From the NCBI GenBank assembly GCA_965200375.1, contig OZ241353.1, forward strand, positions 3,534,001 to 3,598,000: 64,000 nt of DNA, given 5' to 3'. Of the stretch, positions 16,519-28,075 are shown in pieces. Position 1 is the stretch's first letter, and each line of letters begins with the position of its first letter. This DNA is from VXYL01 sp965200375 (GTDB lineage: Bacteria; Pseudomonadota; Gammaproteobacteria; Pseudomonadales; Azotimanducaceae). A program made the translations under genes and the position numbers. Below the pieces are notes generated by a model. It saw only the letters and a list, made by a program, of their open reading frames with translations. It ran no database searches and had not been told where the DNA came from.

Positions 16519-17091
16519 TCAAGGCATCAGCGCCGCACTGCGCCAAGCGCCGTCGGCCAGCGTGTAGCAGCGCCTGTCGTGGGGCCCGTCCTGCCCCAGA
16601 TGCAGCCGCTCGACGCGGTGCGGCACGAGGTAGTAGCCGACGGCCGAATCCGGGGCGACGTCCAGCGCCGACGGGGCGCCGCCAGCGGCAAGCGCCGTCT
16701 CCAGCCAGGCGGCGCTCGGCAGCGTCGAGCTCTGCGGACGCTCGGCGTACAGCCAGTCCAGCTGGCGCGGCAGCCGCGGCCGCTGCCGCCAGCTGGCGTG
16801 GACCACCGCTGGCGGCATCGCCGCCAGATCGCAAGTCAAGCGGTACTGCACCGCCAGGGTCGGCAGGTAGACGAGCAGCTGCACGGTCGCCGACTGGCCG
16901 AACTCGTCGTGCTTCGGGCTGCTTCGATTGACGAACAAGGCTAGGCGGCCGTGGACTTCGCGCAACACCAGCGTACGCACCTGCGGCTCGCCGGCCGCGA
17001 CCGTGGCGCAGGCGCACAGGTTGGCGTTCGGGTCCGCCAGGTTCCTGGCTTCGGCCCGGTCCGCCCGCAGCAGGGCAATGGGATCAGCCAC
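16519..17091 (-). CDS. Pyridoxamine 5'-phosphate oxidase-like flavin-binding protein
   Basis: A 190-residue split-barrel flavoprotein of the PNPOx-like superfamily. Recognisable segments are RTLVLREVHGRLALFVNRSS, followed by PKHDEFGQ, and the C-terminal YYLVPHRVERLHLGQDGPHD, which in the family contacts FMN and the dimer interface. It is shorter than, and distinct from, true PdxH, so vitamin B6 oxidation is not assured. Translation begins at a GTG 8 bp inside the end of the upstream small membrane-protein gene, indicating coupled expression. Confidence 0.8.
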   Translation of the reverse strand: MADPIALLRADRAEARNLADPNANLCACATVAAGEPQVRTLVLREVHGRLALFVNRSSPKHDEFGQSATVQLLVYLPTLAVQYRLTCDLAAMPPAVVHASWRQRPRLPRQLDWLYAERPQSSTLPSAAWLETALAAGGAPSALDVAPDSAVGYYLVPHRVERLHLGQDGPHDRRCYTLADGAWRSAALMP

Positions 17092-17284
17092 CCGCCTCGT
17101 CGCTGCTGGCCACCGGCCCGCCTTCGCCGCCGGACGCGGGCTCTTCGGCCCCGAGCTGCGCCCGCAGTTCGGCCAACTCGCGTTGGATCTCCTTCAAGCG
17201 GAAGAGAACGTCCGGCAGACGATCGAGGATGCGCCAAGCGAAGTAGGCTGTGGCGGCAGCGGCGAGGAAGATGAGAAAGCTCAT
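17084..17284 (-). CDS. Small single-pass membrane protein
   Basis: A 66-residue protein with one N-terminal hydrophobic helix (SFLIFLAAAATAYFAWRI) followed by an amphipathic helix LPDVLFRLKEIQRELAELRA and an acidic, glycine-rich tail. It looks like a small membrane-anchored coiled coil. The family is not recognised. It overlaps the PNPOx-like gene by 8 bp and probably forms a two-gene unit with it. Confidence 0.7.
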   Translation of the reverse strand: MSFLIFLAAAATAYFAWRILDRLPDVLFRLKEIQRELAELRAQLGAEEPASGGEGGPVASSDEAGG

Positions 17285-17380
17285 GGCGAATCTCCAGTGG
17301 GCTGGCGACGATGGTAGCGCAACCGCCGGCGCCCCACGGGGCTGGCACCGGCCCATCCGGCCCATCTGCCGTGGGGCCTG

Positions 17381-18286
17381 ATGGCACCTGCCGAAGTCCC
17401 GCCGGCGTTCGCCGAACGCCTGCGACGGGAACTCGGCAACGCTGCCGCGGACCGGGTGCTGGCGACCATGGCCGAGGCCAAGGACTGCGCGTACTGGGTC
17501 AACGCCCTCCGCGACGGCGAGCTGCCGGCGTTCGGCGCTCCGGTGCCCGGCCTTGCCGGCGTCTATGCATGCGCCAGCGCGGACCGGGAGCGGCTGGTTC
17601 GTCATCCGGCCGCGGGCAGCGGCAGGGCCTACATCCTGAACCCCGCCAGCGCAGTTGCCGTTCTCGCCCTGGCGCCGATGCCGGGCGAGGCCGTGCTGGA
17701 CATGGCCGCCGCACCCGGCGGCAAGACCGTGCTGGCGGCTGCGCGCATGGGCAACGCCGGCGCCATCGTAGCGGTGGAACCCGCCAAGCGCCGCTTCCAC
17801 CGGCTAGCGGCGAACCTCGAACGCTGCGGCGTGGCAATCGCGGACTGCCGTTGGCAGGACGGACGCGAGCTGGGCCGCACCGCGGCGGAACGCTTCGACC
17901 GCGTGCTGCTCGATGCGCCCTGCGCGTCGGAGGCGCGCTTTCGCTGCGCTGCGCCCGCCAGCTGGCGGCACTGGTCGCCACGCAAGGTGCGCGAGGCCGC
18001 GAACAAGCAGCGCGGCCTGCTGCGGGCCGCGTTTCGGTGCTTGAAGCCCGGCGGCGTACTCGTCTACTGCACTTGCTCGTTCTCGCTGCGCGAGAACGAG
18101 CGCACCGTGGCCTACCTGCTGCGTCGGGAGGCGACGGCGCGGCTGCTGCCGTTGCAGGCCTCGAACTACCCCAATGCCGAGCCCGGCGTCCTCCCGGGAA
18201 CGCTGCGCATTCGCCCGGACCGCCTGTTCGACGGCCTGTTCCTGGCGCGGCTAACGAAGCTGCTTGGGGGCCGCGTAGCCGCGTAG
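17381..18286 (+). CDS. RsmB/NOP2-type RNA cytosine-C5 methyltransferase
   Basis: A 301-residue S-adenosylmethionine-dependent enzyme methylating cytosine C5 in rRNA or tRNA. The SAM-binding motif I is VLDMAAAPGGKTVL near residue 107. The two family cysteines are present in LLDAPCASE and VYCTCSFSLRENE; the latter is usually S-T-C-S, here C-T-C-S. It lacks the N-terminal NusB-like domain of RsmB, so the target RNA is not the one assumed by that name. Its 3' end overlaps the convergent SixA-like gene by 36 bp. Confidence 0.9.
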   Translation: MAPAEVPPAFAERLRRELGNAAADRVLATMAEAKDCAYWVNALRDGELPAFGAPVPGLAGVYACASADRERLVRHPAAGSGRAYILNPASAVAVLALAPMPGEAVLDMAAAPGGKTVLAAARMGNAGAIVAVEPAKRRFHRLAANLERCGVAIADCRWQDGRELGRTAAERFDRVLLDAPCASEARFRCAAPASWRHWSPRKVREAANKQRGLLRAAFRCLKPGGVLVYCTCSFSLRENERTVAYLLRREATARLLPLQASNYPNAEPGVLPGTLRIRPDRLFDGLFLARLTKLLGGRVAA

Positions 18287-18703
18287 CTGCCAGCGGGCCC
18301 CCTTCGGGCGCCGGAACGCGGCCACGCCCAAGGTGGGCACGTTGTCCACCACGTTGCGCCCGGCGAGCCGGTTGACGAGGCTGGTGACGGTGGGATTGTG
18401 GGCCACGAAAGCCACCGCCGGCACGGTCGCCAGGACGTCCTCGACCACCGCCATAAACTCCGCCTCGCTGGCCTGGTAGAGTGCATCGTTCGCTTCCACC
18501 GGGCATTCGCCAGCCAGCAGCGCGGCGGTCTCCCTGGCGCGTTTGGCGGTGCTGGTGACGAACGCCGCCGGCGCACCCGCGAGCCACGCGCGGATCAGCG
18601 CCGCATCGGCGCTGGCACGGCGCGACAGCGGCCGTTCGTGGTCGATCACCCCGACAGGCCGCGAGGACTTGCCGTGGCGAATGAGCCAGATGCGTTGCGC
18701 CAT
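18251..18703 (-). CDS. SixA-like histidine phosphatase
   Basis: A 150-residue histidine-phosphatase superfamily protein. The catalytic RHG is in IWLIRHGKSSRP at the N-terminus, and the second histidine is in FVAHNPTVTSLVNRL. Size and the RHGKS sequence fit SixA, which dephosphorylates phosphohistidine in signalling or phosphotransfer proteins. It starts 2 bp after the stop of the luciferase-like gene, so the two are probably cotranscribed. Confidence 0.88.
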   Translation of the reverse strand: MAQRIWLIRHGKSSRPVGVIDHERPLSRRASADAALIRAWLAGAPAAFVTSTAKRARETAALLAGECPVEANDALYQASEAEFMAVVEDVLATVPAVAFVAHNPTVTSLVNRLAGRNVVDNVPTLGVAAFRRPKGARWQLRGYAAPKQLR

Positions 18704-18705
18704 GG

Positions 18706-19611
18706 TCAGCGCCAGATCGCGAAGAACTCCTCGAAGGCCCTGAACTGCCCGCCGCTGGTGGAGGACGGCACGACGATGGGCGTCTTGATGCCGGCGTCGA
18801 ACCAGGCCTCGATGCCCTCGCGCACCGCAGCGGCGCTGCCGAACAACGTGGTGTCGGCGAGCCAGCGATCCGAGAGGCAGCCGGGGATGCGCTCGAAGTC
18901 CTTGGCAGCCAGCGCGCCTTCCACCGCGTCCATCTCCTCGGCGTAGCCGGCCTCCCGCCAATAGGCGCGGTAGTTCGACAAGGCGGCGTAGCTCGATAAG
19001 GTGCGCCGATGGCGGGCCTTGGCGGCGTCGATGTCCGCGTCGACCACCGTGGGAATCATGTTGCCGATGAAGAAGCCGTCGGCGCGGCGCTGCTCGGCGT
19101 CGAGAGCGGCCAGGGACTCGGCCATGTGCGAGCGGGCGCCGTTGGCGAACACCAGGCCGCCGGCCGTCTCGCCGGCCAAGGCGATCATCTTCTTGCGCAG
19201 GGCAGCGAGCACCAGCCGCGGCAACTCCCCGGCCCGGGGCACCGCCTGCAAGTCCGCGACGAAGCGGCGCATGTCGCTCAAGGGCCGCCCGGTGGCCACG
19301 CCCAGGCGCTCCATGGCCGGTCCGTGGCTGACGCCGATGCCGAAGTCGAATCGACCGCCGGAGACTTCGTGGATGAAGCTGGCCGCTTGGGCGAAGTCCT
19401 GCACGTGGCGAGTGTAGATGGGCTGGATGCTGGTGCCGAAGCGCACCCGCTCCGTGGCCAAAGCCAAGGCGCCGCACAGCGACACGCCATCGCTCATGCT
19501 TGGGCAGTAGATGCCCGGAAAGCCACGGGCCTCGATGTCCCGGGCGAGGTCGAGGGTAGCCTGGCGGCGGCCGGGCACGGCGGCAAGGCTCAAGGCAGGC
19601 AGTTGCGGCAT
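18706..19611 (-). CDS. Luciferase-like (LLM class) flavin-dependent oxidoreductase
   Basis: A 301-residue TIM-barrel protein of the bacterial luciferase/F420 monooxygenase class. Typical segments are ARDIEARGFPGIYCPS, LATERVRFGTSIQPIYTR, and FDFGIGVSHGPAMERLGV, a substrate and flavin loop. The start ATG was chosen at the first conserved strand (MPQLPALSLAAVPGRRQATL). The open frame runs far upstream but only as a high-GC shadow. Cofactor (FMN or F420) and substrate are not decidable. It forms a tight pair with the SixA-like gene. Confidence 0.86.
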   Translation of the reverse strand: MPQLPALSLAAVPGRRQATLDLARDIEARGFPGIYCPSMSDGVSLCGALALATERVRFGTSIQPIYTRHVQDFAQAASFIHEVSGGRFDFGIGVSHGPAMERLGVATGRPLSDMRRFVADLQAVPRAGELPRLVLAALRKKMIALAGETAGGLVFANGARSHMAESLAALDAEQRRADGFFIGNMIPTVVDADIDAAKARHRRTLSSYAALSNYRAYWREAGYAEEMDAVEGALAAKDFERIPGCLSDRWLADTTLFGSAAAVREGIEAWFDAGIKTPIVVPSSTSGGQFRAFEEFFAIWR

Positions 19612-19718
19612 GGGCGGCCTCGAGAGGCGCAAGGGACGGCGATTGTAGCCTGCCGGCGCCGGACGCCTGCGATCGTTGTCGGTTGCGTCGATTGCGCCAG
19701 AGGTGCGAGGGCGGGCGG

Positions 19719-20336
19719 CTAGCCGGACGGCCCGTCGTTGCGCCACGGTATGCCGCCGGCGGCGTTCACCACCGCGCAGAACAGCAGCGCCGTGACTTCG
19801 GCGTCGTAGACGGCCGAGTGGGCCCGTTCGCTGGCATAGCCGATGCCGGCCCGGCTGCAGGCCTCGCCAAGCACGGTGTGGCCGTAGGCGAGCGCCGCCA
19901 GCCCCACGGTGTCCATCACCGAGAACGGATGGAACGGGCTGCGCTTGACGCCGTTCCGATCCGCCGCGGCATGGATGAAACCGTGGTCGAAGTGGGCGTT
20001 GTGCGCGGTGACGATGGCGCGCTGGCAGCGGTGGCGCTTGATCTCGGATCGCACCAGGCGGAACAGCTCGCGGATGGCGCGATGCTCGGAGACGGCCGCC
20101 CGGGCCGGATCGTCGAGGTCGATGCCGGTGATCTTCAGCGACGCCGGGGCTATCTCGGTGCGCGGATGCGGCGCCACCTGCCAGCGGTGCCGGCCGCCGA
20201 TCACCAGCCGGTCGCCCTCGTAGTCCAGCGTCAGCGCGGCGATCTCGAGCAGGGCATGGGTGGCGTGATCGAAGCCGCCGGTTTCCAAGTCCACGACCAC
20301 CGGCAGGTAGCCGCGAAAACGCGAGCGCATCTCCAT
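19719..20336 (-). CDS. rnt: Ribonuclease T
   Basis: A 205-residue DEDD-family 3'-5' exoribonuclease that trims tRNA and other stable RNA 3' ends. The first acidic motif is PVVVDLETGGFD near residue 15. The conserved N-terminal FRGYLPVVVD, TAHNAHFDHGF with the second motif, and the HSAVYDAEVTALLF DEDDh box are all present. The ATG at MEMRSRFRGYLP was preferred because it matches family length (E. coli 215). It is divergent from argG across 148 bp, as in pseudomonads and relatives. Confidence 0.95.
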   Translation of the reverse strand: MEMRSRFRGYLPVVVDLETGGFDHATHALLEIAALTLDYEGDRLVIGGRHRWQVAPHPRTEIAPASLKITGIDLDDPARAAVSEHRAIRELFRLVRSEIKRHRCQRAIVTAHNAHFDHGFIHAAADRNGVKRSPFHPFSVMDTVGLAALAYGHTVLGEACSRAGIGYASERAHSAVYDAEVTALLFCAVVNAAGGIPWRNDGPSG

Positions 20337-20484
20337 CGCCTGGCTCCTTGGATTGGCGGCAACCCAACGCCGACGCCGGGCTCGAACCCTCATTGGACAA
20401 GAGGAAGCCTAACAGGACAACGGACCTTTGCGTTAAGGTGCCCGGCTTCGCTCGACCGGCCATCGGCCAGCAGGACCGGTTCCC

Positions 20485-21701
<1,217 letters not shown>

Positions 21702-21705
<4 letters not shown>

Positions 21706-22556
21706 GCCCTCGACGGGGAGCGAAGGACGTCCCCTCGCAAGCAGCGGGCGCGCGCTGCTACGGCGCGCAAGTCGATCTCGAGAAGATCGTCGAGACGCAC
21801 CTCTTCTGTCTGTCGCCAAGCCACGGCGGCTCCACCTTCGTGAGGCAGGCGATGGCGACGTCGGCGGCGATCTGGGCGGCGCCGGAGGAGGCGTCGTGGC
21901 TGCTCGGCGGAGTTCGCCCCGCGCTGCCCTTTCCCGCTGCCTTCCACGGCGTGGGGTTCCGCCGCCAAGCGCTCCTGACCGACGACGACGGCTACGACTG
22001 GCCGCGGACGCGACGCGCCTGGTACTTCCAAGCACAGGCCCGAAGCCCCGCCGCGTCGGTGTTCTTCTCGCAGTCGCCGCGGCATCTGTTCCAGGCCGAT
22101 CTGCTCGCCGCCCGTTTCGCCAATGCCAAGTTCCTGTTCATGGTTCGGAACCCCTACGCGCTTTGCGAGGCCCTGTGCCGCAGCTTTCGCGAGAAGTACC
22201 CTGGCCATGCCGCCCACCTGCCGCTGGAGGAAATCGCGGCCACGCACTACGTCGCATGCTTCAAGCGCCTAGGCGAAGTCATGGCCCGCCATTCGCAACG
22301 CGGCGCCTTCTTCAGCTACGAGACCATGTGCGATGTTCCGGAACGGGTGGTCGCTCTCGTCGGCGAACTCGTTCCAGCCATCGACGATTTCGATCTCCGG
22401 CAGCGTCTGCCCGTGAAGGACAGCTACTACGAAGAACTGACGAACATGAACGAAACGCACATCGGCCGCCTGGACGAAGGGCAGATCGCGGCCATGAACA
22501 GCGTGTTCCGCCCGAGTGCGGCAGTGCTCGGCAGCTTCGGCTACGAGCTCATGTAG
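21702..22556 (+). CDS. Sulfotransferase-like protein
   Basis: A 284-residue protein with a P-loop SPSHGGSTF near residues 38-46, equivalent to the 5'-phosphosulfate loop that binds PAPS, and a later FLFMVRNPYALCEALCRSF segment matching the 3'-phosphate-binding RNP region. It probably transfers sulfate from PAPS to an unknown acceptor, or is a related nucleotide-binding enzyme. The GTG start overlaps the argG stop (GTGA), so its translation is coupled to an arginine gene without evident reason. No signal peptide is seen. Confidence 0.75.
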
Positions 22557-22584
22557 CGAGCGCAGCGGATCCGTGCCGATCGCG

Positions 22585-24429
22585 CTAGCCCCCGTACATC
22601 CCCTCGATCAGGTCCGCGTACTTCTCGTTCACCGCCTTGCGCTTGAGCTTCTGCGTGGGGGTCAGTTCGTCGTCTTCCGGGTCCAGCAGCTCCTCGATCA
22701 GGCGGAACTTCTTGATCGTCTCCACCCGCGCGAACTTGGCGTTCACGGCTTCGATCTCGGCGCCCACCAGGTCCTCCACCGGCTTGGCCCGGCACAGGCT
22801 GGCGTAGTTGGTGAAGGGCACGTCGTTGTCCTGGGCGTACTTGGTGACGTTGTCGTGGTCGATCATCACCAGGCAGACGAGATAGGGACGACGGTCGCCA
22901 ACCACCACGGCGTCGGTGATGTAGGGCGAGAACTTGAGCTGGTTCTCGATTTCGCTGGGGGTGATGTTCTTGCCGCCGGCGGTGATGATGATGTCGCGCA
23001 TCCGGTCCACGATGTACACGTAGCCGTCGTCGTCGATGCGCCCCACGTCGCCGGTGTGCAGCCAGCCCTGGCGGAAGGCGTCGGCGGTCTTCTCGGGCTT
23101 GCGCCAGTAGCCTTGGATCACGCCCGGGCTGCGAATGACGATCTCGTTCTCGGCCGCAAGCGCCACTTCCACCCCGGGCGCCGCCTTGCCGACGCTGCCG
23201 ATGCGAAAGTCGCCGGCGACGTTGGCGGTGGCGATGCCGGTGCATTCCGTCTGTCCGTAGCACTCGTACATGGGCTTGCCGAGGGCCCAGAACCAGTCGA
23301 TGAGTTCCGGCGCGATGGGCGCCGCTGCCGTGGCCAGCCAGCGGCAGTCGTCGATGCCGAGCAGCCGGCGCACGTTGCGCAGCACCAGCCGGTCCGCGCA
23401 GAAGGCGGCGGCGCGCAGCAGCGCCGGCGGCGCCTGCCCGTTCTTCAGGTAGCCAGCCCTGCCTTCGCCCAGCGCGATGGCGGCGCGGTACGCCAGCCGC
23501 CCCGCCGGGGTGGCGTCCTTGAGCTTGATCTGCACCGTCGAGAACTGCTTCTCCCACACCCGGGGCACCGCGAAGTGGATGGTCGGGGAGACCTCCTGGA
23601 GATCGCTGCCGAGAGTTTCCGGCCCTTCCACCAGGTTCACCACCGAACCCGCCTGGATCACGGCGAAGGTGTAGAACAGCCGCCCGGCGACATGGGCCAG
23701 CGGCAGGAAGCCCAGCTGCTCGTCGCCATCGGAGACGCCGTAGCAGGCCGCCAGCGTGGCCATCATGAACATCATGTTCGCCTGCGAGATCATCGCCCCC
23801 TTCGGCGGACCGGTGGTGCCGGAGGTGTAGGTGAGGATCATCAGGTCCTCCGGCCGCGCCGCATCCACGGCGGCATCGAAGGCGGCGGGATTGGCTTCGG
23901 CATGGGTGCGCCCCAAGGCTAGGAAGTCCGCAAAGGAAAGGCACATGGGGTCGTCGAGATGCCGCAGCCCTTCCATGTCGAAGACGACGATCTTCGCCAG
24001 CGTCGGCGTGCGCTCCCGAACCGCGAGCACCTTGTCCAGCTGCTCCTCGTCCTCGGCGAAGTAGAAGCGGGTGCCGCTGTCGTTGACGAGGTACTCCACC
24101 TGCGTGGCGGAGTCGGTGGGGTAGACGCCGTTGGTGACGCCGCCGGCGCAGATGACGCCGAGGTCCGCGAACAGCCACTCCTTCGCCACCTCCGCGGCCA
24201 CGGAGCACACGTCCCCGCGCTCGAGGCCGAGCGCGAGCAGGCCGTGCGCCACCAGCCGCGCCTGTTCGCCCCAGTCCGCCCAGCTGTATTCGTTCCAGAT
24301 GCCGAAGTCCTTCTCGCGCAGCGCCACCTTGCCGCCCAGGCTGCGCACCCGGTGCCGGAACAGCGTCGGCACCGTGGCGAAGCCGTCGATGGCCGTGGGG
24401 ACGTCCGCCACACTATGATCGCTAGTCAT
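22585..24429 (-). CDS. Long-chain acyl-CoA synthetase (AMP-forming)
   Basis: A 614-residue ANL-superfamily ligase that activates a carboxylic acid to its CoA thioester via an acyl-adenylate. The P-loop is ILTYTSGTTGPPKGAMIS near residue 200, with CYGQTECTGIA and the hinge segment GWLHTGDVGRIDDDGYVYIV further on. A C-terminal lysine for thioester formation is expected in TPTQKLKRKAVNEKY. Length and features match long-chain or medium-chain types (FadD15-like). It is the last gene of the unit after livF, so it probably activates the imported substrate. Confidence 0.92.
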   Translation of the reverse strand: MTSDHSVADVPTAIDGFATVPTLFRHRVRSLGGKVALREKDFGIWNEYSWADWGEQARLVAHGLLALGLERGDVCSVAAEVAKEWLFADLGVICAGGVTNGVYPTDSATQVEYLVNDSGTRFYFAEDEEQLDKVLAVRERTPTLAKIVVFDMEGLRHLDDPMCLSFADFLALGRTHAEANPAAFDAAVDAARPEDLMILTYTSGTTGPPKGAMISQANMMFMMATLAACYGVSDGDEQLGFLPLAHVAGRLFYTFAVIQAGSVVNLVEGPETLGSDLQEVSPTIHFAVPRVWEKQFSTVQIKLKDATPAGRLAYRAAIALGEGRAGYLKNGQAPPALLRAAAFCADRLVLRNVRRLLGIDDCRWLATAAAPIAPELIDWFWALGKPMYECYGQTECTGIATANVAGDFRIGSVGKAAPGVEVALAAENEIVIRSPGVIQGYWRKPEKTADAFRQGWLHTGDVGRIDDDGYVYIVDRMRDIIITAGGKNITPSEIENQLKFSPYITDAVVVGDRRPYLVCLVMIDHDNVTKYAQDNDVPFTNYASLCRAKPVEDLVGAEIEAVNAKFARVETIKKFRLIEELLDPEDDELTPTQKLKRKAVNEKYADLIEGMYGG

Positions 24430-24492
24430 TGATTCAACATCGCTTTTCGCACTGGCAGCCTTGTGTCAGGAGCGCAGTCGACGCCCTGCCCT

Positions 24493-25289
24493 TCACCGCC
24501 ACGTCTTGCGCTGTTTCCAGCGGCGGCGGCCGCGCACGCCGTGGTCCTTCATGCCGAGGTAGAACTCCTGGATGTCCGTCGCGTTCTTCAGCCGCTCGCA
24601 GGTGTCCTCCATGACGATGCGGCCCACTTCCATCACGTAGCCGTAGTCCGCCACGTCCAGCGCCATGCGGGCGTTCTGTTCCACCAGCAGGATGGCCATG
24701 CCCTGCTCGCGGTTCAAGCGCTCCACTATCGCCGCGATTTCGGCCACTAGGCGCGGCGCGAGGCCCAGGGACGGTTCGTCGAGCAGCATCAGCTTCGGGT
24801 GCGCCATCAGCGCCCGGCCGATGGCGAGCATCTGCTGCTGGCCGCCGGACAGAAATCCCGCCGGCAGCCGGCGCCGTTCCGCCAGCGCCGGAAAGTAGCC
24901 GTACACCATCTCCAGGTCCCGGGCGAGATCGCCGCGCGGGCGGGTGAAGGCGCCGACGCCCAGGTTCTCCTCGACGTTCAGGAACGGAAACACCTCCCGG
25001 CCTTCCGGCACATGGCCGACGCCAAGGCGGGCGATGCGGTCCGGATCCTTGGCGGTGATGTCGGCGCCGACGAAGACGACGCTGCCCTTCTGCGGATCCA
25101 TGGCCCCGGATATGGTCTTGAGCACCGTCGTCTTGCCGGCGCCGTTGGCGCCGAGGATGGTGACGACGCGGCGCTCGGCAACCGTCAGCGAGACGCCGCG
25201 AATCGCCATGATCGGCCCGTAGTAGGTTTCGATGTTGCGCAGCGTCAGCAGCGCCGGCGCACCGTCCTCGTCGCCGCCGGACCCCGCGT

Positions 25290-25293
<4 letters not shown>
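24493..25293 (-). CDS. livF: ABC transporter ATP-binding protein LivF
   Basis: A 266-residue cytoplasmic ATPase of a branched-chain amino acid/amide-type importer. The Walker A is GANGAGKTT, the signature is LSGGQQQM, and the Walker B is LMLLDEPSLGLAP. Its ATG overlaps the livG stop by 4 bp (ATGA). LivFG-type importers bring in branched-chain amino acids, amides, urea or aromatic acids. The neighbouring acyl-CoA synthetase and crotonase suggest a carboxylic acid here. Confidence 0.92.
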
Positions 25294-26086
<793 letters not shown>

Positions 26087-26090
<4 letters not shown>

Positions 26091-27163
26091 TGCACCCGCT
26101 CCGTGCGCAGATAGGACTTCTGCCGCTTGAAGGTGGCCTTGCGGTACAGGGGAAACTCGTTGCACCACGCCCGCACCTTCAGCCAGCGGCCGTAGATGCC
26201 CAGCGGTTCGAACACCAGAAACAGCACCAGCATGGCGCCGAAGATGCCGAGTTCCAGGCCCGGAATCTGCCCCACCGCCGGCGGCAGGTAGTCCCGGGCC
26301 ACGGCCAGGCCCTGGGGCAGGTAGCCAACGAAGATGGCGCCGAACACCACGCCATGCAGCGAGCCGAGGCCGCCCACCACCACCAGCAGCAGCAGCTGGA
26401 TGGAGGTCTGCACGGTGAACGCCTCCGGCGACAAGTGGCCGATCTTGTGCGCGTACAGCGCCCCCGCCAAGCCGGTGAACGCGGCGGAGACGGCAAACGC
26501 CGTGGTCTTGGTGCGCGCCAGGTGGACGCCCATGCTCTCGGCGGAGATTTCCGAATCCCGCACCGCCACGAAGGCGCGTCCGGTGGGGCTGCGCAGCAGG
26601 TTGCGGGCCGCGAGCAGTCCCAGCACCAGCAGTCCCAGGCAGACGTAGTAGAAGACGTGCGCGTCGACGAGGCTGACGCCGAACCACTGCGGCTGCGGCA
26701 CCGCCATGCCGCGCATGCCGCCGGTCACCGGCGTCCAGTGCTCCACCGCGTAGGCGACGATGCGCTCGAACGCCAGCGTCGCCACCGCCAGGTACACGCC
26801 CGTCATCCGCAGCGCCGGAATGCCCACCAATGCGCCGATGCCGGCCGCCAGCAGCGTTGCCGCCGCCAGCGACAACGGCAGCGGCAGGCCGAGCTTCAAG
26901 AGCGCCGCGTGGCTGTAGGCGCCGATGGCCAGAAACGCCGCATGGCCGAGGCTCACGAGGCCGGTGTAGCCGACAAGGATCATGAGGCCGATGCCGGCGA
27001 TGGCCCAGATGAACACCAGCGCCAGCTCGCCGACGTAGAACTCGCCCAACAGCCACGGCACGACCAGCACCGCCACGGCCAAGAGCGCGTACCAGAAGCG
27101 CTCGCCGTTGTGGCGGAACAGATCGACGTCCTGGCCGTAGCTGGTGGCGAGAACGAAGCGCAC
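26087..27163 (-). CDS. livM: ABC transporter permease LivM
   Basis: A 358-residue inner-membrane permease with about ten hydrophobic segments, for example FWYALLAVAVLVVPWLLGEF and LALVFIWAIAGIGLMILVGY. The LivM hallmark GLVSLGHAAFLAIGAYSHA is present, as is the cytoplasmic coupling segment TGRAFVAVRDSEISAESMG. The GTG start lies 8 bp after the livH stop. It pairs with LivH to form the translocation pore. Confidence 0.92.
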
Positions 27164-27171
27164 GGCGGCCC

Positions 27172-28041
27172 CTACACCTTCTTCGCCTGCAACGACGGGA
27201 AGATCCCCTCCGGGCGCACGAACAGCATCGCCAGCAGGATGACGAAGGCGCTCACTTCGCCGAGGCCGGGCGGCAGGTAGCGGCCCACGAACTGCTCCGC
27301 CACGCCGATCAGCAAGCCGCCCGCCAAGGCGCCGGGCAGGCTGCCGAAGCCGCCGACGATGGCCGCCGCGAAGGCCTTGATGCCCACCAGCCCCATCGCC
27401 GGATCGATCAGCGCCACCGGCGCCAGCAGCACCCCGGCGGCAGCCGAGATGGCCGCCGAGATGCCCCACGCCAGGGACGTGATGCGCTTCACCGGGACGC
27501 CACTGTAGTAGGCCGCAAGCTGGTTCTGGGACGCCGCCTGCATCGCGACGCCCATGCGGGAGAAGCGGAAGAACACCCACAGCGCCAGACACAGGAGCGC
27601 CGTGCCGGCGACGATCACCAGGTTGTCGTAGCCCACCACCACGCCGCCGACGGCTAGCACCTCGCCGGCGAAGGGCACGTCCAGGGTGCGCGGCTCGCTG
27701 CCCCAGACGGCGCTGGCGACCGCCCGCAGCACGAAGCCGAGGCCGATGGTGAGCATCAGCACCGCGAACGGCGGCTCGCCGATCATCGGCCGCAGCACGC
27801 CCCGCTCCAGCGCCATGCCGAAGCCAGCCATCAGCACCAGCGCCACGGCGAAGCCAAGCAGAAACGGCAGCCCGAGGATGTTGATCAGGGTGAAGGCTAC
27901 GAAGGCCCCCACCATCATCAGTTCGCCCTGGGCGAAGTTGAGCATCTCGGTCGCCTTGTAGACGAGCACGAAGCCGAGGGCGATGAGGCCGTACACGCAG
28001 CCGTGGGAAATGCCGCTGAACAGCAGCTGCAGGGTTTCCAT
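27172..28041 (-). CDS. livH: ABC transporter permease LivH
   Basis: A 289-residue inner-membrane permease. It begins METLQLLFSGISHGCVYGLI and includes the LivH signature LNFAQGELMMVGAF. Other family segments are MQAASQNQLAAYYSGVPVKR (coupling helix) and the C-terminal VRPEGIFPS. No periplasmic substrate-binding protein (LivK/LivJ type) is found in or near this unit within the window. Confidence 0.92.
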   Translation of the reverse strand: METLQLLFSGISHGCVYGLIALGFVLVYKATEMLNFAQGELMMVGAFVAFTLINILGLPFLLGFAVALVLMAGFGMALERGVLRPMIGEPPFAVLMLTIGLGFVLRAVASAVWGSEPRTLDVPFAGEVLAVGGVVVGYDNLVIVAGTALLCLALWVFFRFSRMGVAMQAASQNQLAAYYSGVPVKRITSLAWGISAAISAAAGVLLAPVALIDPAMGLVGIKAFAAAIVGGFGSLPGALAGGLLIGVAEQFVGRYLPPGLGEVSAFVILLAMLFVRPEGIFPSLQAKKV

Positions 28042-28075
28042 GGGCGTTGGCCGCTCGACGTCGGCCAGCGGGCGC

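Noticed and set aside
20360..20400. Possible tRNA T-arm (GGTTCGAGCCC-like) near argG
   Set aside because: The supposed T stem does not pair and no acceptor or anticodon arm can be drawn.
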